Shown: one piece after another, positions 1-7,973 of the stretch
Position numbering within the stretch: position 1 is the first letter of the stretch
Layout: the number at the start of each line of letters is the position of its first letter
Assembly (NCBI GenBank): GCA_024635995.1
Contig: JAGXHW010000007.1
Span: 1 to 33,933 of the forward strand
Origin: Clostridiaceae bacterium
GTDB lineage: Bacteria; Bacillota; Clostridia; Peptostreptococcales; Tindalliaceae
Reading direction: 5' to 3'
Length of the DNA: 33,933 nt
Notes under the pieces: generated by a model
What the model was told of the DNA's origin: nothing
The model's database searches: none
The model's input: the letters and a program-made list of their open reading frames with translations, nothing else
Translations under genes and position numbers: made by a program

Positions 1-272
1 GCGTCCAAATCCAGACAATGGGTCAACATGTCCAAACTATGTCAAACGAATACTACAATAATAAATTACCCCTTCTGCATGATATTAAACTTATATTAGT
101 TGAGCCATATTTACAGACAACACAAAAGTTTCCGCTTCTGGGTTTGCCTGTTATTCATACATAAACAGTGATTCAGGGTAAATTATGTTACAATGATTAT
201 AGATAGATAATATTCAAGAATCATAGAACCCTATTATGGAAGGAAATCCACTGAGCATGAAGAGTGTGAAGC

Positions 273-1134
273 ATGGGTAGATCGGAAAAAGATGCATTAA
301 AGAAGATGATGGCCTTTAACCGACAGTTTATGGAAACCAACCAGGCACCGGAACTAAAGGAAATCACCGAATTTATGCTAACATTACCGGGGCAGAGTAT
401 GCCTTCCTCAACCTTCTTGACGAAAGCAGACTCGATGTTGTTACAGAAGCCGTTGCAGGTGCCCCGAACACCTGATGAAAATTACAAAAATCCTTGGATT
501 TAGCCTTGTGGGCAAACGATGGTCCTACGATCCGGTACGACACGCAGCTATTAATGCCAATAACCTGACCCCTTTGAAAACCTCCAGTCCAGCATGGGTA
601 ATGTGTTACCGTCAGCGCTGGTCAACTTGCTGGAAAAAACCCTTAACCTTGGTAAGGTGGTCATTATTAAAATTATAAACTGGATCAGATCATGGGTGAA
701 TTCACTCTCCTCATGCCCCGGGGTCAATCCCTGTTACAACCGGAATTGGCAGATCTTTTCGCCTCCTGGTTCATCCGGAAGACTTTCAAAGAGCGAACCT
801 CATTTTTATAGAAGCCATAGAAAAGCTTCTTGAATTTTCTCAGCTGCTGGAGCAGAAGAACCAGGATTTTGAAAACATACCCGTCCGAAACTAAGGGTCT
901 TTGAAAACTGCTGTTGTCTAATCTATAGGGTACATTTTAGATGTCACCCTTACCTGCCTGAAGACCACCGGAACCCACCATCTCTTGCGACTGGTGGTGG
1001 AAGACACGGGAATAGACATGGCCATCATAAAAGAACTTGTGGAGCTGATGGACGGAGAGATTCATGTAAACAGCACCCCAAACAAAGGCACCCGGGTAAA
1101 AGTTGAAGTGAAATTATTCAAATCAAACCAATGA
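273..1134 (+). pseudogene. Decayed sensor histidine kinase
   Basis: This is a broken kinase gene readable only by switching frames. The first frame gives a helical N-terminus; a shifted frame gives GAF-like sequence (GAEYAFLNLLDE near 390-425); a third gives KILGFSLVGKRWSYDPVR near 483-540. The last frame, ending at the TGA at 1132-1134, carries the end of a HATPase domain: VVEDTG, then directly IKELVELMDGEIHVNST. The stretch between (ATP lid and G2 box, plus the phospho-accepting H box) is missing. The tail closely matches the end of the intact kinase at 28200-30305 (RELVELMDGKIQVDST), so it was probably a relative of that gene. The exact start is unknown. Frameshifts and deletion are seen directly; kinase identity follows from the HATPase motifs. 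Confidence 0.72.
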
Positions 1135-1291
1135 ATAGTTGATAACCAGCTCCTGGCGAAACTGGGGACGGATGGAGTCTATTGTGTCACCATGATAGTT
1201 GAGGTAATTGACGTGCGGGTTTGATGGTGAATCGAAGAATTTGGTGAAGAGTATTTAAACTATATGAAAAAAGTGAAACGTTATTAACCAC

Positions 1292-1324
1292 AACCACCCC
1301 ATTGAATTCGTTGAGGTGGTTTTT
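1292..1324 (+). terminator. Rho-independent terminator
   Basis: Inverted repeat AACCACC (1292-1298) / GGTGGTT (1315-1321) with a 16-nt loop, running into T residues. It sits between the decayed kinase and the MATE promoter. The stem is short. Confidence 0.5.
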
Positions 1325-1334
1325 GGTGTTCACA

Positions 1335-1363
1335 TTGCATATGGTGAAATATAGCAGTATAAT
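1335..1363 (+). promoter_or_regulatory. Sigma-A-type promoter of the MATE-csoR operon
   Basis: TTGCAT at 1335-1340, a 17-bp spacer, and a perfect TATAAT at 1358-1363. Transcription would start near 1370, at the edge of the C/G-tract palindrome at 1371-1389, so a repressor bound there would block initiation. Confidence 0.75.
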
Positions 1364-1370
1364 AGAAGTG

Positions 1371-1389
1371 TATCCCCCATAGGGGGATA
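1371..1389. promoter_or_regulatory. CsoR-family-type operator
   Basis: Palindrome of 8-bp arms, TATCCCCC / GGGGGATA, around a central ATA. A/T ends flanking C and G tracts are the known operator form of the CsoR/RcnR/FrmR family. It lies just after the -10 box and 21 bp before the MATE start; a CsoR-family gene follows in the same operon, so autoregulation is the natural inference. Confidence 0.7.
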
Positions 1390-1410
1390 TGTGTTGTGAG
1401 GAGGATCTGA

Positions 1411-2778
1411 ATGAATGACATAAAACGTATTATTCAGCGGTTTTCAGGCTACACAAGCATAAAAACCATTCTATTATTAGCCATACCTGCTATGATAGAA
1501 AACATCTCACAAGTGTTTATTGGCGTTGTGGACACCTACTTTGTCGGTAAAATAGGCACAGAAGCCATTGCCGGTGTGGGCGTCACCAACCTAACCATGA
1601 ATGTATACATCGCCTTTTTTCTGGCTTTGGGTATTGGCACAACGGCTGTGGTGTCAAGGAACATAGGCGCTGGTGACAAGAAAAAAGCAAACCACGCAGT
1701 GAAACAGTCATTGATCATGAGTATAGCCATCGGTTTGTTTTTCGGTATACTCAATTTAGTGTTTGCAAAACAAATTTTGATGCTCCTGGGGGCGGAAGAT
1801 CGAGTGATCGATTATGCCCTGCCCTATTTTATGTCTGTCGCTGTACCTTCCGTATTTCTGTGCGTTAACATGGTTTTATCCAGCGCTTTACGAGGTGCAG
1901 GCGACACGAAGACCCCAATGAAAATCGCTCTGCTGGCCAATGTGGTTAATGCGGTATTGGACTATGTGTTAATCTTTGGTATTTTTAACTTCGGGGGCTT
2001 AGGCATTTTGGGAGCAGGGTTGGCCACCACCATAGCCAGAATCATGAGTGTGATTTTGCTGTTGAAAAAGATAAATGGAAAAGAATCTAAAATCGAGCTG
2101 TCCATATTCAATTCATGGAAGGTCGATTTCCCAATGTTAACATCCATCACGAAAATCAGTATCCCCGCAGCCATCGAAAGATTGATCATGCGCTCCGGAC
2201 AATTGATTTATGGAGGAATGATCATTAAGATCGGCACCGAAGCCTATGCGGCACACAACATTGCCGGTACAATTGAAACATTCTCCTATCTACCAGGCAT
2301 GGGGTTTGGCGTAGCCGCGGCAACCCTGGTGGGCCAAAACATGGGAAAGGGAGACACGGATGAGGCGCAACGAGCTGGATTGATGTCATACTTCTTATCT
2401 ACCATCTTCATGGTCATCGTCGGGGCTGTCTTCTATGTGTTTGCTCCGGCCCTGGCCAGGCTGTTTACCCAGGATGACGACGTGATTCGGCAGGTGGTGC
2501 AGGTCCTGCGAATCATTGCCCTGTTCCAGCCTTTCCTGGGCATAACGCTGGTCATCACTTCAGCACTGCAAGGCGCCGGAGACACAAAATTTCCCATGTA
2601 CTCATCACTGATAGGTATTTGGGGCATAAGAGTGGTGGGCGTGTATATTCTAAGTGTCCGACTGGGTTATGGGTTAGTGGGTGTATGGATTGCCTACGCC
2701 ACGGACATTACTGTCAGGGGAATAATCATCATGTCACGTTATTTAAAGGGGAAGTGGAAAGAGATAAAACTTTCGTAG
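1411..2778 (+). CDS. MATE family multidrug/cation efflux protein
   Basis: Membrane antiporter of the MATE family, which exports drugs or organic cations in exchange for Na+ or H+. The 455 residues fit the usual length and about 12 hydrophobic helices. The two MatE halves show the repeated internal signature: SSALRGAGDTKTPM near residue 155 and ITSALQGAGDTKFPM near residue 385, a family hallmark. Start supported by AGGAGG at 1399-1404, six bases before the ATG. It is followed 44 bp later by a CsoR-family repressor and preceded by a strong promoter overlapped by a CsoR-type operator, so expression is probably induced by a metal or sulfur/aldehyde species sensed by that repressor. The substrate cannot be read from the sequence. 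Confidence 0.93.
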   Translation: MNDIKRIIQRFSGYTSIKTILLLAIPAMIENISQVFIGVVDTYFVGKIGTEAIAGVGVTNLTMNVYIAFFLALGIGTTAVVSRNIGAGDKKKANHAVKQSLIMSIAIGLFFGILNLVFAKQILMLLGAEDRVIDYALPYFMSVAVPSVFLCVNMVLSSALRGAGDTKTPMKIALLANVVNAVLDYVLIFGIFNFGGLGILGAGLATTIARIMSVILLLKKINGKESKIELSIFNSWKVDFPMLTSITKISIPAAIERLIMRSGQLIYGGMIIKIGTEAYAAHNIAGTIETFSYLPGMGFGVAAATLVGQNMGKGDTDEAQRAGLMSYFLSTIFMVIVGAVFYVFAPALARLFTQDDDVIRQVVQVLRIIALFQPFLGITLVITSALQGAGDTKFPMYSSLIGIWGIRVVGVYILSVRLGYGLVGVWIAYATDITVRGIIIMSRYLKGKWKEIKLS

Positions 2779-2822
2779 ATTTCCGTAGGCTTACTTAGAA
2801 TTACTAAAGGGGGTTAATCAAC

Positions 2823-3095
2823 ATGAAAGGTCATAGGCATCCGCATCACAAACAAATTATCAACAGAATGTCCAGGGTTATTGGCCATGCAGAAGCCATT
2901 AAAAGAATGCTTGAAGAAGAGAAGGAATGCAGTGATATACTCATTCAGATTGCAGCGGTTAAATCTGCACTCAATAACGTGGGGAAACTGGTATTAAAGG
3001 ACCACATCAATCACTGCATTGTAGAAGCAGTGGAAACGGATGATACTGCTGCATTAGAACAATTGGACGAAGCAATTGACAAGTTTATAAAGTAA
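2823..3095 (+). CDS. CsoR-family metal-sensing transcriptional repressor
   Basis: A 90-residue all-helical repressor of the CsoR/RcnR/FrmR family (DUF156). The ligand positions of copper-type CsoR are all present: Cys36 (KECSDIL), His61 and Cys65 (DHINHC), so Cu(I) or a thiol-reactive signal is possible; the persulfide sensor CstR lacks the His. A His-rich N-terminus (HRHPHH) could add metal ligands. AGGGGG lies upstream of the start. As second gene of the MATE operon, with a palindromic C/G-tract site at the operon promoter, it probably represses itself and the exporter. No copper ATPase or chaperone is next to it, so calling it a copper regulator would go beyond the evidence. Confidence 0.9.
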   Translation: MKGHRHPHHKQIINRMSRVIGHAEAIKRMLEEEKECSDILIQIAAVKSALNNVGKLVLKDHINHCIVEAVETDDTAALEQLDEAIDKFIK

Positions 3096-3099
3096 AAAT

Positions 3100-3250
3100 T
3101 TATTTTGCACGTATTTGAAGGCTACAATAATGACAAAAACCAATATTTCGATAATATTTCTCTATGACGACCAGAACCACAATGGACAGGATGATGACAT
3201 CAACAAATCCTTAGGTTGCCTCAAAGGAAAGGATTAACCCCTCATTAAGC
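3100..3250 (-). pseudogene. Possible DedA-like C-terminal remnant
   Basis: Read on the minus strand, frame-shifted segments encode hydrophobic sequence ending in IVAFKYVQNK, resembling the end of the DedA-family protein at 11640-12197 (MVSFKYLQNK). The DNA around 3104-3131 also resembles 11660-11690. No intact frame exists. Weak and short, so tentative. Confidence 0.25.
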
Positions 3251-3331
3251 AACGTGAACAATGCGCCGGATGGTGTGAGAAATGGATATAGAATAAAAAT
3301 GTTTGTTGTCAATCTAAGGAGGGTGACAGCC

Positions 3332-3779
3332 ATCTTACACATCGCTCTTAAAAGCCATGAAAACCATCATGCCCTGTTCACCAATGCAGCCGTGGAATTT
3401 GGTTTTAATGAAGCCATTATCGAAAAAGATTTCTGGGTGTGCTGGACACTGGAAATGCTGTTTCATCATTCCCGGTACGCTGAGAACTTATCCTTTAAAG
3501 GCGGTACAAGCCTCTCAAAAGGGTTTCATCTCATTAATCGGTTTTCAGAAGACATTGATTTGATCCTTGATTGACGTTTGCTGGGGTAACCTGTGAACAG
3601 GCCCCTGGGAGGAACGAAGCAGAACAAAACAGGATCAATTTGTGAAAGAAACGAAAAAACAGACTGAAGCGTATATTAATGATGTAATGAAACCCAGCTT
3701 AATGGAGTTGTTTGGAAAAAAACTGAAAGAGCCCTTTGAGCTAAGCATTGATGAGGCACTAGCATTTCTACTTTATTAA
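3332..3779 (+). pseudogene. AbiEii/AbiGii toxin-like nucleotidyltransferase, decayed
   Basis: AbiEii proteins are nucleotidyltransferase-fold toxins of type IV toxin-antitoxin and phage-abortive systems. The frame beginning near 3332 reads AIIEKDFWVCWTLE, then LSFKGGTSLSKGFHLI and RFSEDIDLILD, which are the N-terminal EKDxWV motif and the GGTSLSK...DxD active-site motif. A TGA at 3572-3574 stands where Trp is usual, then a frame change leads to WEERSRTKQDQFVKE and on to a TAA at 3777-3779. The C-terminal half is missing. A strong AAGGAGGG (3316-3323) precedes an ATC at 3332 rather than ATG, suggesting that the start codon has also decayed; an ATG-initiated frame from 3254 is open but lacks family sequence. 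No AbiEi antitoxin gene is visible nearby. Confidence 0.75.
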
Positions 3780-3795
3780 ATTCAAGGCATAAAAC

Positions 3796-3853
3796 GCAGC
3801 GGCGAAGTTCGTCAGGTGCAGGAGTGTTCCCTCGACTTCGCCGCTGCATTTTT
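3796..3853. terminator. Strong bidirectional terminator
   Basis: Perfect 13-bp inverted repeat, GCAGCGGCGAAGT (3796-3808) and its complement (3835-3847), followed by ATTTTTG on the plus strand and by CGTTTT on the minus strand. It separates the AbiEii remnant from the converging phage-like lysis genes. Confidence 0.85.
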
Positions 3854-3866
3854 GTGCCCCAAAAAC

Positions 3867-4019
3867 CTACTCCCGATTTCCCATCACCGTGATGCTCTTG
3901 GCCAATTCGTGAACACTCGCCGATAGGCCTTCGATTTTCCCTTCAAGTCGTAACAGCAAATAGATGGATAGAACGATAGGAAAACCCACATTGGCAACAG
4001 GGGTTAAGAGTTCATTCAT
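3867..4019 (-). CDS. YvrJ family protein
   Basis: Small 50-residue protein. One hydrophobic segment (VGFPIVLSIYLLLRLE) is followed by an amphipathic tail (KIEGLSASVHELAKSI), the pattern of the YvrJ family, short Firmicute proteins often found near phage-like or lysis genes. The open frame extends upstream to 4118, but the ATG at 4017-4019 is preceded on the minus strand by GGAGGG at good spacing and fits the family length, so this start is chosen. It is the last gene of a minus-strand group with an M15 peptidase and an unknown protein, which suggests a holin-like or lysis-associated membrane role; that role is inference. Confidence 0.8.
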   Translation of the reverse strand: MNELLTPVANVGFPIVLSIYLLLRLEGKIEGLSASVHELAKSITVMGNRE

Positions 4020-4157
4020 GGAAACCCTCCTTTGTGAAATGATGTGAAATATGGTGATAAGGTTGGGTGATTCGGTTTTAATGATACATATGATTATATT
4101 CATTAAGAAAATTTTCAAAAGATGATAGGTTATGAGATTAATGTTGATGAAATGTGG

Positions 4158-4589
4158 TTAGAATTGAAAACTCTTGATGACGTTCGCAGGGTCCACATCG
4201 TCTTCATCGTCCTCGAAAACCTTAACTTCGATAGCATCACCTTCGAGAACATCATACTCAGTGAGAAGAGCTCTTAGGTCCATGGAGTGGTCTTCGTAAG
4301 GTTGATTTTTGGACTTAGGTTCTGGGATAGGGGCTGGCGCGGCGTCTGTGTCTTTGTCCAGCATTGCTTGTCTTTGGGATAGTTCCAGATCTCACATAGA
4401 CAGTTGCATGGTTGATAGGTTGACCATGACTTCTTCGTCAGGACGGAATTTTCGGATGGCAATCAGGTTGGCATCGGTTAATTCGATTTCTTCTAGGATG
4501 AGAGTGATGGTCTGTTTCCAATCAGCTCCCAGGACTTTATTCAAAATATCAATTTTCTTGACTTTGACCAGTACGTTTGTTTTGGGCAT
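4158..4589 (-). pseudogene. Phage-like hypothetical gene interrupted by TGA
   Basis: The frame opens at an ATG (4587-4589) with a good GGAGGTGA site and encodes VKVKKIDILNKVLGADWK... to MQLSM, then meets TGA at 4392-4394. The same frame continues without break as DLELSQRQAMLDKDTD, a proline/lysine linker (APAPIPEPKSK), and an acidic C-terminus ending at 4158. The internal ATG at 4362-4364 has no ribosome-binding site, so the two halves look like one gene of about 143 residues with a nonsense mutation, although two short genes cannot be excluded. I do not recognise the family. Position between an endolysin-like peptidase and YvrJ suggests a prophage tail or lysis module protein. Confidence 0.55.
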
Positions 4590-4614
4590 TGTTTCACCTC
4601 CGGTCTGTGTGTGT

Positions 4615-4971
4615 TTAACCTTTCCAAGTAGTGGGAATGGGTCGGATATCTACATGGATAAAGGATTTATAGATGCCAATGCCTGTAAATCCGACTTGCT
4701 TTGCCAGGTGGGCCACTTCGTCGGGATGCATGCCAGAGATCTGTATGTCAGATGCTTCTCCGGTCAAGTGACGGCTGGTGGGTCTGCCACCAACGTTTTT
4801 ATTGTAGCTGGGGTTTCGGTAACCGCTGGTGATGATGACTGGTTTACCTGCCAGATCACGAAGGTGTTGGAGTTTTGCCAAGAGCTGGTGGTGGAGAGTC
4901 ACTTGATGGCTGCCATCTTTGCAGGCAAATTCTTGTAAAGTGAAGTTGTTGGATATTTTGATGTTGTACAT
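4615..4971 (-). CDS. M15 family D-Ala-D-Ala carboxypeptidase/endolysin
   Basis: A 118-residue zinc peptidase of the M15A group, which cleaves peptidoglycan cross-links or stems; phages use such single-domain enzymes as endolysins. The metal site is visible: His68 and Asp75 in SRHLTGEASDI and His106 in SFIHVDIR; the SGYRNPSYNK segment before it is typical. There is no signal peptide, which fits a phage endolysin released by a holin. AAGGAG precedes the ATG. It is first in a minus-strand cassette with an interrupted unknown gene and YvrJ, probably the lysis end of a degraded prophage that stops near the tRNA scar at 5279. Confidence 0.88.
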   Translation of the reverse strand: MYNIKISNNFTLQEFACKDGSHQVTLHHQLLAKLQHLRDLAGKPVIITSGYRNPSYNKNVGGRPTSRHLTGEASDIQISGMHPDEVAHLAKQVGFTGIGIYKSFIHVDIRPIPTTWKG

Positions 4972-5278
4972 GGTGTTTTTCTCCTTGCTATACTAGATAT
5001 AGTGTGATTGCACATTAAACATGGATTAAGAAAATATATATAGTTATTTATAGCAATACTCTAGTAAAAAATAGAAAAACTCTTTCTTCCAGGGGAGTGA
5101 AAGAGAGAGTTGTGTTGGTCAAAGCTTCTATCAAATTTTCTAATCAAATCATTCGGTTTTGATATTTTTGATCTTTTTGATTCCTTAAGATAATTACTTG
5201 GAATCGTTCTATATAAAGGGTTGGAGGGAGATGTTCCTATTGGTTCCTATTGGTTCTGAAAGGCTTTAGGTCTTTGGT
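4972..5278. other. Intergenic, AT-rich
   Basis: Nothing coding is recognised. A small inverted repeat CTATA...TATAG lies near 4988-5002, upstream of the peptidase start, and AT-rich sequence there may hold the lysis-cassette promoter, but no clear -35/-10 pair can be assigned. Confidence 0.4.
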
Positions 5279-5318
5279 AAGGAAGAGGTCCTGGGTTCGA
5301 GTCCCGGCAACAGCTCCA
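5279..5318 (+). pseudogene. 3' half of a tRNA-Gly-like gene (att-site scar)
   Basis: The sequence reads the 3' anticodon stem (AAGGAAG), variable loop, a complete T arm (CTGGG, loop TTCGAGT, CCCGG), 3' acceptor strand CAACAGC, discriminator T and encoded CCA. The matching 5' acceptor strand GCTGTTG and a D arm are absent upstream. Discriminator T and the stem fit tRNA-Gly, probably the CCC anticodon. Tyrosine integrases commonly use the 3' end of a tRNA gene, leaving an intact tRNA at one end and such a fragment at the other. The orientation puts the element to the left of this fragment, where the lysis genes lie. Confidence 0.7.
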
Positions 5319-5332
5319 TATTTGTAATCATC

Positions 5333-5367
5333 CCAGAGGTTTAGGCTTCTGGCTTTTTTATTTTTTT
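5333..5367 (+). terminator. Rho-independent terminator after tRNA fragment
   Basis: CCAGAGG (5333-5339) pairs with CTTCTGG (5346-5352), with one G-T pair, followed by a long T-rich run. It probably travelled with the tRNA 3' end as its native terminator. A similar hairpin stands at 7974-8008. Confidence 0.75.
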
Positions 5368-5658
5368 AATCGTTTCTTCAAATCAGCGAATAAAAATTCA
5401 CATACATAGGTCAATAACCAGGAAGCATTTGATGACCGGGTGTTAGGTCTTTATATTTTGATACCTGTTCAAGTGGTGATATTTCAAAAAGAAAAAAGCT
5501 GATTGTTGAGTATTTGTAATGGTTTAAGGGTATGTATTATTTAAATGATATTCAATTTTAGCGGCGGTTGAGGACTCATGGTGACTAGTGAAAGTAATGA
5601 AAGAGAATCGTTATAAGTAATTAAGACGCCACACAAATACATAAGGAGGTGAGTGACT

Positions 5659-5949
5659 ATGTTTATCAATATTGTTAATTTTCCACCTATAGTAGAGGGC
5701 CAAGACGAGGCGTTTCGCACATGGTTTGCCTGGTCAACTGAAGAGTATAAAAGTCATAAGGGATTTATCAGCAGAAAATTGTTAAAACCAATGGAAAATG
5801 GTAACTATGTAGGAGTCGTTGAACATGAAAGTTATGACACATTCATGGCAATGCATACCAGTTCTACCCAGGCAGAAGCTCGAAAACGGGTAGATAAGTT
5901 GATGCAGGGAGATCCAACTCCGCATTTTTTCGCAACTGTTGAGGAATAA
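5659..5949 (+). CDS. ABM-domain (antibiotic biosynthesis monooxygenase-like) protein
   Basis: A 96-residue ferredoxin-like fold protein of the ABM family. These act as cofactor-free monooxygenases or as heme/quinone-modifying enzymes; many members have no known substrate. The family pattern is visible in the N-terminal strand (FINIVNFPPI), the EAFRTWFAWSTEEYKSHKGF helix and turn, and the C-terminal PTPHFFATVEE strand. AGGAGG at 5644-5649 suits the ATG at 5659 better than the GTG at 5653. It stands alone, with no operon partner on either side. Whether it degrades heme, as IsdG-type members do, cannot be told from the sequence. Confidence 0.8.
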   Translation: MFINIVNFPPIVEGQDEAFRTWFAWSTEEYKSHKGFISRKLLKPMENGNYVGVVEHESYDTFMAMHTSSTQAEARKRVDKLMQGDPTPHFFATVEE

Positions 5950-6326
5950 TCAAAATAGAAGCATAGTAGAATAATACTAATATGGATTATGGGAGTGGAT
6001 TCTATTTCAAACATATCGTTGGTGCATTCCGTTAATTTATTGAGAATAGACTTATTCAAAAACCAGGGTTTTCTCAGTAGAAGTTCACGAAGAGAGGCCT
6101 TTTTTAACGTATAAATTTGAACTTAACCCAATACCGGAGTACTGGGGTACTTGTTGTGAGTTTTTTACTGGCAGAATATATTCCCTTTTATTTTTTACAT
6201 TTCTAAATAGGAGTGATCTACTTTTCCATGCCCGTTATGTTCGGTACAAGCGTTAAAAGTTGAAAATTTGGGCTGAACTTGATGGGAATGGAAATATTGG
6301 GAGTTATTAAAAAGTTCTAATTCAGA
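5950..6326. other. Intergenic region
   Basis: No gene recognised. It holds a short hairpin (AGTAC...GTACT near 6138-6151) and the left copy of a direct repeat at 6226-6257. No T tract directly follows the hairpin. Confidence 0.4.
6226..6257. repeat. Left copy of ~30-bp direct repeat flanking metal cassette
   Basis: Shares CCCGTTATGTTC exactly, and about 25 bases with three mismatches (CCAT-x-CCCGTTATGTTC-x-GT-x-CAAG), with 10422-10455, in the same orientation. It lies just beyond the 3' end of the permease gene. Confidence 0.6.
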
Positions 6327-7598
6327 TCAGGTTATGATAAAGGATATCAACCCACCAACAAGAATTATAATAAATAAATAAGCTATCTTTCTTTTTATAC
6401 TCAATTTACTTTTATTATCATTATTTTTCATTTCATCATCATCCGTTTTTTTATCCTTCTCTTTATTTTGATGATACTTTCTATTTAAATAAATCATTAC
6501 TCCTGCTATGGCCACAAAGACTATATTCATCCAAAAGGTATAATCTATTTTGAATTGAGTAAGTTCAGCTATCTGTCTGGTGCTTTCAGGTAATATATCA
6601 AACATTCCGAATAACCAATTAAGCAGAAGGGCTGTTATGACGATGCTAACATACATAATTCCAGCAATATAAAGGGCTGTTTTTTTTCCATAATATTTAG
6701 CATTTACAGCAACTAAAGGCGGTACCATAAGATCTGAGTAAATAAAAGCCATTATGCCTGTAAAAAATATTCCATTTGAATAAAGTACAGTTGCCAATGG
6801 AATATTTCCCATTGAACCTATGAAGGTCATTGCAGCTACTAAGGGTCCAACAAGAGCGTTTTCTAAGGATATGAGCCAATTGGGCAGTGTGTCAGTCATA
6901 TTGATTAGAAAGATCCGAGCCCATAGCTCTTCTGGTACCAATATTGCCACAAAACCTGCTATGGTAAAGCCGATGAGTATTTCTTCCCAAACCATCATCC
7001 ATTCACCAACAAAATGCTTACCTACTAATCTCCAGCCTTCCTTACTCTTTATTCTTTCTTTCCAGTTAAATTCTTCCTCTTCTTCAGGTGCATCATTCTC
7101 AACCTTTTTTCTGGCTTCTTTTAACCATTTTTTGGGATAAGTAAATTTAATTAATATACTACTTATGGTTATAAGAACTAATCCTCCCACTATCTCGGCA
7201 GCAATAAATTGCCAACCTAAAAATATGAATATAAGAATACCCAGTTCAATAACGAGATTAGTAGAAGCAAACATAAAAGCCACTGCAGTAATGAAATGAG
7301 CACCTTTTAAAACAAGAGATCTAGCAGCAGCAAGTGCAGCAAAGGAACATGATGATGATGCAGCACCAAATAAAGTAGAGAGGGATACGCTCTTAATATT
7401 GGCTTCCCCCATGTACTTAGTCAATCTCGTTTTAGGAACAAAGGATTGTATAATAGCGCTGATAACATACCCTAATATAAAAGCCCAACCAGATTTCCAA
7501 AAAAATCCGACAGCTGTTTTAGCCGCCTCACCATATAAGCTTAAAAAGTTAATATTGATCTCCTCCCTTAGAGTGAAGCAGTTTTTTGGAAATACCAT
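6327..7598 (-). CDS. ArsP_1/DUF318-type permease
   Basis: Integral membrane permease of the ArsP_1 (formerly DUF318) group; some relatives export methylated arsenicals, others have unknown metal or organic substrates. Up to 423 residues with about 8-10 hydrophobic segments. Visible family features are two related halves: FGAASSSCSFAALAAARSL near residue 80 and FIGSMGNIPLATVLYSNG near residue 260. An acidic cytoplasmic loop (APEEEEEF) separates them. The ATG at 7598 has a poor ribosome site; a strong GGGAGGAG lies inside the frame just before an ATC AAT ATT stretch, so the real start may be an unusual ATT about 15 codons downstream. The gene is more AT-rich than its surroundings, which fits transfer together with the ATPase cassette. 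Confidence 0.82.
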   Translation of the reverse strand: MVFPKNCFTLREEININFLSLYGEAAKTAVGFFWKSGWAFILGYVISAIIQSFVPKTRLTKYMGEANIKSVSLSTLFGAASSSCSFAALAAARSLVLKGAHFITAVAFMFASTNLVIELGILIFIFLGWQFIAAEIVGGLVLITISSILIKFTYPKKWLKEARKKVENDAPEEEEEFNWKERIKSKEGWRLVGKHFVGEWMMVWEEILIGFTIAGFVAILVPEELWARIFLINMTDTLPNWLISLENALVGPLVAAMTFIGSMGNIPLATVLYSNGIFFTGIMAFIYSDLMVPPLVAVNAKYYGKKTALYIAGIMYVSIVITALLLNWLFGMFDILPESTRQIAELTQFKIDYTFWMNIVFVAIAGVMIYLNRKYHQNKEKDKKTDDDEMKNNDNKSKLSIKRKIAYLFIIILVGGLISFIIT

Positions 7599-7730
7599 AA
7601 ACTGCCCCTGCTATGAACTTCTTTCCCCTCTAGTTTACGCTTTTAAGTATAAATGTCCCAATCAACAAAAAGAAAATATCATTTATCATACATCATACCC
7701 TTGATGTAAGGAGAGGCATCAAAGAGTTTG

Positions 7731-7820
7731 GACAGGTTGCAGGCATTAAAGATGCGGTATGTCAAAGATGAGATTTCTGAAGAAGAATATTTGCAGAAAA
7801 AGAAAATGTTGCAGGAGTAA
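7731..7820 (+). pseudogene. SHOCT-domain remnant
   Basis: The frame ending at TAA 7818-7820 reads LKMRYVKDEISEEEYLQKK, a typical SHOCT motif (a short C-terminal oligomerisation element of many bacterial proteins). No start or upstream domain is readable in frame, so this is the tail of a lost gene. Confidence 0.6.
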
Positions 7821-7973
7821 CCGACACTTTTATTCATCTTAGCATTTGGATGACAATCATTGGACACAAAAAGTATGTATTATTCATGGGATGTAACCGT
7901 TAATGAAGAAGTAAAGTATAAAGGGAGGCAGTGAAATGGGGGGGTATAATAATATGCAATTCTAGTCAACCAT

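Noticed and set aside
3572-3574. TGA in the AbiEii-like frame as a selenocysteine codon
   Set aside because: It replaces a usual Trp, a TAA follows within five codons in the same frame, and a frameshift comes next; plain decay explains it.
4392-4394. TGA in the lysis-cassette gene as selenocysteine
   Set aside because: No redox motif around it and no clear hairpin just downstream.
5244-5318. Complete tRNA gene
   Set aside because: No 5' acceptor strand complementary to CAACAGC and no D arm; only the 3' half is present.
7936-7965. Tiny frame after GGAGG (ATG GGG GGG TAT ...)
   Set aside because: Only nine residues; too short to support as a gene.
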